From: Mortierella alpina
Taxonomy: Eukaryota; Mortierellomycota; Mortierellomycetes; Mortierellales; Mortierellaceae
NCBI GenBank assembly: GCA_029449245.1
Contig: JANATF010000002.1
Location: 1,054,001-1,118,000, forward strand
DNA length: 64,000 nucleotides
Direction of reading: 5' to 3'
Made by a program: the position numbers and the translations under genes. Below are positions 57,879 to 64,000 of this stretch, in pieces (the stretch's first letter is position 1; each line of letters opens with the position of its first letter). The notes under the pieces are model-generated. The model was not told the origin of the DNA. It saw only the letters and a program-made list of their open reading frames with translations, and searched no databases.

Positions 57879-58760
57879 GTAGCGTGCGCGTAGGCTGAGT
57901 AGTGGGTAACTGAAGATCATGACAGCAAGACCGTACCTAAAAATCGTACTTGTTCAAGAATGAACGGTGATGGTACGGTTCCCCATTCAGGCACAAGTAC
58001 AGTTTGATATCCCGCGAAAAATCGTGCATCTGCTGGTCAAGACGCTTTAATCATTCGTCTCTGCTGCGAGCTCAATACCTCATCCGGCGCCCTACCAGTT
58101 TCCAGATGGAGAACTTCGTCAAAGCCTTCTCCAGAACTACACTTGTGTGGTTGTAGCGTGCGTGTAGGCTGAGCAATGGGTCAAGCTCTCACAAACATCC
58201 CTTTTGCGCTGCTCTAGCATGCCCGTTGGGGAAAAGTCGCAATACTCGGTCAAGAACAAACGTTTCATCGCAGAAGAGCTGGAGACATGAAAGGCGCCGG
58301 ATTAGGAATTGAGCTCGCAGTAGAGAAGAATGTTAGAGCATCTTGGCCAGCAGATGCACCTTTTTTTTGCGGGAAATCCAACCGTGCTTATGCCTGAATA
58401 GGGAGCCGTACCATCGCCGTTTATTCTTGAACATGCACGATTATTAGGTAAGGCATGCTGTCATGATCTTCACTGACCCACTGTTCAGCCTACACGCACG
58501 CTACAACTACACAAAGGGTAGGTCTGGAGAGGGCTTGGACGAAGCTCTCCATCTGCACGCTGATAGGGCGACTGAGCTCGTAGTAGAGCCGAATGATTAA
58601 AGCGTCTATCCCAGCAGATATACGCGAGATATCAAGCCGTGCTTGTGCCTGAATAGGGAACCGTACCAACTCCGTTCATTCTTGAACAGGTACGATTTTG
58701 AGGTACGGTCTTACCGCCATGATCTCCACTGACCCATTGCTCAGCCTACACGGATGCTGG
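57879..58760. repeat. Three copies of a 250-360 bp repeat in inverted arrangement
   Basis: Copy 1 runs plus (57879-58150), copy 2 minus (58507-58151) and copy 3 minus (58760-58508). Shared landmarks are GTAGGCTGAG, a GACCGTACCT box, TGTTCAAGAATGAACGG, GGTACGGTTCCC and ATTCAGGCACAAG. Copy 2 has perfect 22-base inverted ends (TTGTAGCGTGCGTGTAGGCT then GA at 58151-58172, complement at 58486-58507), so it could be a MITE-like unit. No open frame is conserved among the three. Confidence 0.7.
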
Positions 58761-59217
58761 AATTACGAAACGAGTGATGCTGAGGAGGGCTTGGGCACTT
58801 CACTATAGCCGTAGATCTGCAGGGCTCTACGTTAACTGCCAGCCTTTTACTAACACCAAAGGTGATCGTTCTTGGAGTAGGACGTTCCCAGAGATGCAGT
58901 GTCTCGGCGAACGTAGCAGTATACATGGAGCTGGAAAAAATGTCACTGTTCTCAAGAACTCAGAGAAAGCCCGGGGTCTAGGTGGCATAAAAAATGTTCA
59001 CTCCGGGGCGATGGAGCTCATTTAACGTGCGGAAGCATTCTCGGAGGGTCAAATAGAAGCTAGATCCATGCCATTGGATTCGCACGCTACTCAACCAGCA
59101 TGATGGTCCTCGGTCCCCAAAGGCTCCCATCGTGGCTGTGCTCATACTTACCAACCAATCCGCCAGAGTAGTTCTCCAGAGTGGACAATCAATGTCATAA
59201 TAGCCTGGACCTCAAAG
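58761..59217. other. No gene recognised
   Basis: Spacer between the inverted repeats and the second long direct repeat. A plus-strand frame at 58774-59025 has no recognisable relative. Confidence 0.35.
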
Positions 59218-59712
59218 GATAATATGACATGGCAGCAAGAGTGGTAACGTCACTTATCTTTTTTCTGGATGCTATATTGACATTCGATGTCACTTTATCT
59301 TTTGGCAATGTCATTTCAAGTTTTTTTCCCATCTTTTGAGATATTCTGACGTAGATTATCTTCTCTGGGCTTCTTTTGGCCTGGGATAAGGGTGTAGATG
59401 AGTATGTGATGAAGACTTACTTCCAAAGTCGTTGTGCCATTGTGTCGATGAAACGGAAATGAAGGTACTTACAACGATACTGGATGGCCCTAAATCTGGT
59501 GCTACTAGCGACCATTCATCTCTGCTATCACAAATGATGCGTTGACAACCACACCAATAGCTGCTTCTCTCTTTCTCTTGAGTTTGCATAAGTATCCGAG
59601 CGAGAGGGATCTAAAGCACACATAAAAGAACGAAGGCTGCCTTGGCATGCTGGTTTAAGAGTTAGTGCTTTAAGAACGCCATATCTCTATGGTAGGTTGC
59701 ACTGACTACAGC
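59218..59712 (+). repeat. Long direct repeat, copy 2
   Basis: Diverged direct copy of 56537-57145, with the same order of blocks ending in a GGTT(G/A)CACTG(A/C)CTACAGCA block. Together the two copies bracket about 2.1 kb that includes the inverted repeats. Confidence 0.65.
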
Positions 59713-60040
59713 ATTACTCATTCTCGGGGGACAAGATCACCGCCACTAACCAGTCAAAGAGGAAAGAGGTCCCTCAGTACGCGTGGAACTCTCAGCAGTG
59801 AGGGATCTGCTGCGTGTCTCACAACACCGATGAACAGCGTCATGCAGAACCAAAGAAACGGTCGCATGACGCACTTCACGCACAAAATCCATCGAACAGA
59901 GACGTATCCGCCCGCCCATTGGCGTAGGGACGTGACGTCGTTTTGACATAACGGCGAAGCGTAGTTTGCCACTCTCAGCACGCTCAAAACTAATCTCACA
60001 CCCATTTTGGCTCTTCATACTTCTTGAAATTAAAGTCAAC
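59713..60040. promoter_or_regulatory. Upstream region of the claudin-like gene
   Basis: No gene is recognised. The stretch directly precedes the start codon at 60041 and includes a CCCGCCCATTGG element (CCAAT-box complement) near 59910, a plausible promoter motif. Confidence 0.4.
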
Positions 60041-61062
60041 ATGCCCACTCGAAACGCCTACATTGCCTCCACCGCCATCTTCCTGGTAACCTTTGGGTTT
60101 CAGCTCGCTTCTCTTTTCGATCCCAAATGGTGAGTAAGCTGAGTCATGGTTAACTGCCTGTTGCCCAATCTTGATTCAAAGTCGAGTACAATCTTTCAAA
60201 CCACGCTTCTTCCTCATGAAGATGGTGTGCTGAGCTACTGTGTATGGGGACACGGGGTTTACAGTGGTTCGTTGGAGTATCCGCGTGAGAACATTCAAGA
60301 TTCTTAAAATATCAGGAATTTCACTCAATAACCCCCACTTATGTGGAGGAGGAACGTGCGAAAGCCAACCCTAACAAGCGTTTTCTACTAACAACTAGGG
60401 TCCAGTACACGAGCCCTGAGCCTCCAGAGACTCGCACTGAGGTCAACTACGGGCTCTTCCAGAAGTGCTCTACGCTGACGGATGACTGCCGTCGGTTCCC
60501 GACCAACTCCTTCGGAGACTGTGATCATGACAAGGGCTCGAACAGATGGGTGAACCTCTGTCTGGAGTGGCGTGTCGCTGCAGGAGTCGCAGTCGCAGCC
60601 GCTATTGTGGGTCTTTGGGTGTTGGCAGGATTGGGAACCGTGTTGTACTCTGGTGAGCGCTGGCACGCGACTGGCTGGAAGCACATTTTGGGCCTTGTCG
60701 GTATCTTTGGTAGGCACTCGCATATTCTACTCCGCGCACGAATATCATAGTTACATTCTGCAGTATTACTTTGTTTGGGTCGTTGACTGACGTGCTATCT
60801 CTTGCTTCCAATGTGTCTCATCTTTTTCATTTCACCATCGCGTTGCGTTCACCATCGCGTTGCATTGTCTATAGCTGGCCTCCAAGTTGTGAGCATGGGT
60901 TTGATTGCACATGTCACGCAGACGTCGTCGATCTTTGCCCACCACCACTATGGTGCCTCTTTCATCTTTTCGAATGTCTCTTGGGCCTTATCCGCCGCTC
61001 TGGCCCTTGGTGTGATGCTCTATGCCCGTTACGGCACCCAGGGATACATCTCTTTGGAGTAA
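60041..61062 (+). CDS. Claudin-like four-span membrane protein
   Basis: Three exons, 60041-60129, 60399-60709 and 60875-61062; 195 residues. Predicted layout: membrane segment 1 (IASTAIFLVTFGFQLASLF, residues about 8-26), a large extracytoplasmic loop beginning WVQYTSPEPPETRTEVNYGL with a Cys-rich part (CSTLTDDC, CDHD, NLCLEW), segment 2 (AAGVAVAAAIVGLWVLAGLG), segment 3 (ILGLVGIFAGLQVVSMGLIA) and segment 4 (LSAALALGVMLYARY). A short N-terminus, first-loop W...C...C pattern and four spans are the plan of the PMP22/claudin/SUR7 superfamily. In fungi such proteins mark membrane domains or septa; the specific role here is unknown. Confidence 0.75.
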
Positions 61063-61365
61063 TCAGCGCAGCTGCCTATCCTTTTGTAAATATTTTTTAG
61101 CCCCTGTGAATAAAGCCAAGTCATTGCTTTCCCACTTTCGAGTTTCTCTTTAGGTCGTCCGGACCAATACATGATCATATTCCTTAACCCGGACTTGACT
61201 TTTAGTCTCAGTCGTCTCTTCTCTCCTCAGCACCGGATAAGGCGATGCCACAGCAGTTTTATTTTGTATCACTTAATCAACCTGTTCGCGATTAGAAGTG
61301 CGACTTGGAATTTTGCGGCAACGGCTTGTGCAAATACATGAGTGTCAGTGTTTCACGAATCCATC

Positions 61366-62836
61366 CTAGAGGATTTGAGATACGACATGCTGCCTAAAAA
61401 AGTCGTCCATCTTTTGACCCTCAATGTCCTTCAGCTTCTTCTTGGCCTCACCCTTGATCGTGTGGTCCAAGCGCACACACTGATCCGTCCCGGGAAAGTG
61501 GGGGAGATTGAGGCTCCATTTTTTCGACATTTTTCTAAGTATAGCCAGGACAGCCAGCTATTAGAGTGTCTGTATGTTGTAGAGGGACCTGATCCAATGC
61601 ATTTTGATCCAGTTTCTGAACTCACGTCGAGATAAAGCGTCCTCCCAGATAGTGATGCCGACCCTGAAAGTCCTTCGCTCCCTCCTTCGGTGCTGTTAGA
61701 GAGACCAGCATAGCCGGCTGGAAACCAGCGCCATTCAAGTTTCCTAACGTGTGATTATCCGAGCATCAATACAACCCTATGCATCATCTCCCTGAAGGCT
61801 CTTTGCCTTTTTCATGGTGCTAATAATACCTTTCTCCACGTCCCACGCGGAAGGGATATCGACTACATGAAAGAGAAAATATCAGTGCCATCGAAACACG
61901 TACAGACGGAGACGCGCCGTCTTCCTTTCTTACCAGAAACTATGGGGAGCTGTGTCGCCTTTAGTGCTTCTATAGCAGACACAAAGGGCTGCCTCACCTC
62001 TCCCGAAAAGCTGAAGCCTGTAGGCACGGTGTATACGATGGGGTTATTTCTCATGAAGTGTGCATCTGAAATTTGTTTTCTTTTTAAGCAAGGAGGCTCG
62101 AGTCCTTTACCGAAAATGGCGTCCACCACCAAATCAGAATCCTGAAGTCCAGACTCTGGTGTGTCCACGAACGGAATATCCAACTCTGTGCATTGCCTCA
62201 TCAGTCCCTTTAAGAGCGGACGAAAAATACATGTTAGGCATCGCGACATTGGTCTGTCTCTTTGCGGAAACAATGTGGCCACCTTGATTTACGTTGTTAA
62301 CGGGCTTGTCCTGGCGTTTGGGGTAGTAAACTTTGGGCTTGTACCCAAAGTGTGAGAGGTGTCTCGCCGCGACAAGACCTGGGATGAAAGAAGGAAATAA
62401 GAAAGCATTGTATAAGCCCATTGAATCATGCTAGAATACAGTCTGTCATGGAATCATTACCGTCAAGGCCATTGTTTCCTGGACCGGAAAAGACGGCGAT
62501 ACGAGGGTGCGTGTCCTTGCTGTACTCTTTTGTTATTGCTTGCGCTACACTTAGTCCAGCTATAGCACATATACAAGACGAAAAAGCGGTCAAACCTCTT
62601 GCTCAATAAGGTCGATAGTCAGAGCGCATTGATTCACTGTTTCTCAGATATTTTACCCAATTCAACTAGTTGCTCAAAGACGAACCCACCTCCGCTGGGA
62701 GACATCAACTCGATGTCGATGGCCTGAGCGGCGCGCTGGGACAAATACTAGAAGGATAATAAGTTGTGTGCATCGCCTATCAATGCAGGCTCTGCTTGAT
62801 AGCGAGCATGTTCATTCCACTAACCTTAATGGACAT
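61366..62836 (-). CDS. NAXE: NAD(P)H-hydrate epimerase (YjeF N-terminal domain)
   Basis: Interconverts the R and S forms of hydrated NAD(P)H so that a dehydratase can repair them. Nine exons on the minus strand: 62836-62825, 62748-62658, 62559-62461, 62378-62293, 62207-62111, 62017-61934, 61862-61830, 61743-61626, 61534-61366; 262 residues. Family landmarks: [29 protein letters not shown] (Leu where Gly is usual in GPGNNGGDG), [71 protein letters not shown] and [11 protein letters not shown]. The first exon codes only four residues (MSIK) and no targeting peptide is visible, so this form is probably cytosolic. The enzyme domain is complete. Confidence 0.93.
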
Positions 62837-63031
62837 TTTACAGAGTTGGCAATGGGTCAAGAGGGATTCTTTCGAGGACAGAGGTAGGGATGAGAGCGAG
62901 CTGGTTTTCTGCGGCTCGGATTAATGTCAGGTGACCCAAAACCACGTGATATACAATCAGACACGTGATACCACGTGCTTAGACTGATGGAGAACTTGTA
63001 TTATCAAACCTCAGCTTTCGACCAAAAGCAA

Positions 63032-63071
63032 GGCGATATGGCCGAGTTGGTCTAAGGCGCCAGAATCAGGA

Positions 63072-63104
<33 letters not shown>

Positions 63105-63112
63105 TGTCGTCA
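63032..63112 (+). tRNA. tRNA-Leu (CAG)
   Basis: A class II tRNA of 81 bases: acceptor GGCGATA/TGTCGTC with discriminator A, D arm GCCGAGTTGGTCTAAGGC, anticodon arm CCAGA-ATCAGGA-TCTGG with anticodon CAG, a long variable arm (TCCGAAAGGGCG) and T arm TGGGTTCAAATCCCA. A run of T follows (ATCTTTT at 63114), fitting RNA polymerase III termination. Confidence 0.95.
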
Positions 63113-63989
63113 CATCTTTTGCTCCATCGCGCTTTTTAAGGCCTTTCTTCTCGGCAACGCAAATCCATGCAAATTGCGCTTGGCTGTGACATAATCACTT
63201 TTTTGAGCATGGAAGGATGTAAGTGAAGAAAGAAAGAACAATGACTTGGTATGAATGCCATAGATTCTTCTCTAATTCGCGAAGGGTATATTGTCGGCAA
63301 GGAGACTATTAGTGAGCTACCTGCAAAGACGCGCATCAAAGCGTCTTTGCAGGTTGCGGAAAGTCGCGTTTTTTTGTTGAAGCCCATGAGTCTTGTCGAT
63401 GAGACAGATGAGACGATGAGACGGTGTGCTGTGCTTTGTGCGTAGTGGTGGTATGACTGGTGGGGTGCTGATCCATCAAGCAAGCAAGCAAGCAAGAGGA
63501 CGCAGGCGAGAGCGAGAGAGAGCGTGTGTGTGACCCAAAGAAGAGCGAGAAGGACTACGAAACGGAGGGGTGTGTGCGTCCCGTCTTTTTTTTTGAGAAT
63601 CAGTGTGCTGTTGGGGCACTCTTGCCGTCACCGCACCATTGGACATCCCACCTGCAGTGGTGTTTCTGTTGTTCTCTCTTTCCTCACACTCTCGCGCTAT
63701 TCCATCTGCCTTGTCCCCATTGCTCATCCTCCGCTTTCTCTCTTTCTTTCTCTCTCTCTTTCTCTGTCTCTCTCTCTCTCCCTCTTTTTCTATCTCTCTT
63801 TTTCTCTCGTTCGTTCTCTCTTCTCTCTGTCTCTCGTTGGACTGGTCTTCCGTCTCTCCTTCCAACGACACCATCGCGCCTCTTGTTTCGCTCGTGCGTG
63901 CCCATCCACCCGTCGCCGGGTGAACTGCACGTCGTCCAGCATCAACACGCCCCCCATCCTTTCGAATCCTCACCTGCAGCAAGTTGAAC
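63113..63989. promoter_or_regulatory. Intergenic and probable promoter, strongly CT-rich
   Basis: No gene is recognised. It includes a perfect 14-base hairpin at 63319-63354, a (AAGC)n repeat at about 63478-63496, and a long CT block (63680-63860, TCTCTCTTTC-type) of the sort that precedes fungal start sites. The minus-strand frames over the CT block (Arg/Glu/Lys repeats) are composition artefacts. Confidence 0.45.
63319..63354. other. Perfect 14-bp inverted repeat (hairpin)
   Basis: ACCTGCAAAGACGC at 63319-63332 and its exact complement at 63341-63354 enclose an 8-base loop. Its role is unknown; no T-tract follows to support a polymerase III terminator. Confidence 0.7.
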
Positions 63990-64000
63990 ATGGATCCTTT
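63990..64000 (+). CDS. Possible start of a gene continuing beyond the window
   Basis: An ATG in good context (GAACATGG) follows the CT-rich region just before the window ends. Only three codons (Met-Asp-Pro) are visible, so this rests on context alone. Confidence 0.3.

Noticed and set aside
57879-58760. CRISPR-like array
   Set aside because: The repeats are few, long, diverged and in both orientations, with no regular spacers; the genome is eukaryotic.
63476-63991. Arg/Glu/Lys-rich minus-strand frame of 171 codons
   Set aside because: It is the translation of a CT-rich promoter-like tract; composition, not selection, keeps it open.

Overview
The window is nuclear DNA of a filamentous, early-diverging fungus. 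Genes carry many short introns (about 55-150 bases, GTRNGY donors, CTRAY/TACTAAC branch sites), two tRNA genes are present, and the gene content best fits Mortierellomycota: a cluster of group-A FAD monooxygenases with many introns, an alpha-tubulin acetyltransferase (ATAT1/Mec-17), elongin C, dynactin p62 and Fanzor-type elements. The taxon is inferred from gene content, not from a marker gene.

Layout. 1-5.5 kb: a degenerate Ty3/gypsy element (reverse transcriptase, RNase H, integrase, broken chromodomain, one 3' LTR), itself hit by a 309-bp TA-type MITE. 5.6-13.5 kb (-): a 12-exon HEATR5/LAA1 gene, head-to-head with DCTN4 (13.9-16.0 kb, +), which converges on elongin C (16.1-17.0 kb, -). 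18.2-32.5 kb (+): three tandem paralogous FAD monooxygenases with the same seven-exon layout, including an 11-nt microexon. The middle one is split in exon 1 by a 6.1-kb element flanked by a 5-bp duplication. That element carries a GCR1_C-type ORF (-) and, divergently, a 1178-residue protein that joins an XPG/FEN1-like PIN nuclease to a Fanzor/TnpB-like RuvC nuclease. 33.3-38.5 kb: a hAT transposon with 594-bp terminal inverted repeats, a 943-residue transposase and an 8-bp target duplication; its left repeat holds a nested stack of three further small inverted-repeat elements. 38.9-40.6 kb (-): a secreted M28 aminopeptidase. 42.3-44.3 kb: a decayed Fanzor. 46.5-49.0 kb (-): ataxin-10. 49.1-49.9 kb (-): an acidic protein of unknown function, divergent from ATAT1 (50.2-52.0 kb, +). 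52-56 kb (-): a third, badly decayed Fanzor-like remnant. 56.4-59.7 kb: tRNA-Ala and repeats only. 60.0-61.1 kb (+): a claudin-like four-span membrane protein. 61.4-62.8 kb (-): NAD(P)H-hydrate epimerase. 63.0 kb: tRNA-Leu.

How it works together. The housekeeping genes form compact blocks: HEATR5/LAA1 (AP-1/endosome traffic), dynactin p62 and ATAT1 all touch vesicle or microtubule biology, but no operon-like link is implied. The accessory parts are dominated by mobile DNA nested in mobile DNA. The most unusual item is the PIN-Fanzor fusion and its precise insertion into a monooxygenase gene.

Exon coordinates were assigned by hand from splice signals, reading frame and protein family similarity recalled from knowledge. 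In each multi-exon gene the summed exon length is an exact multiple of three.
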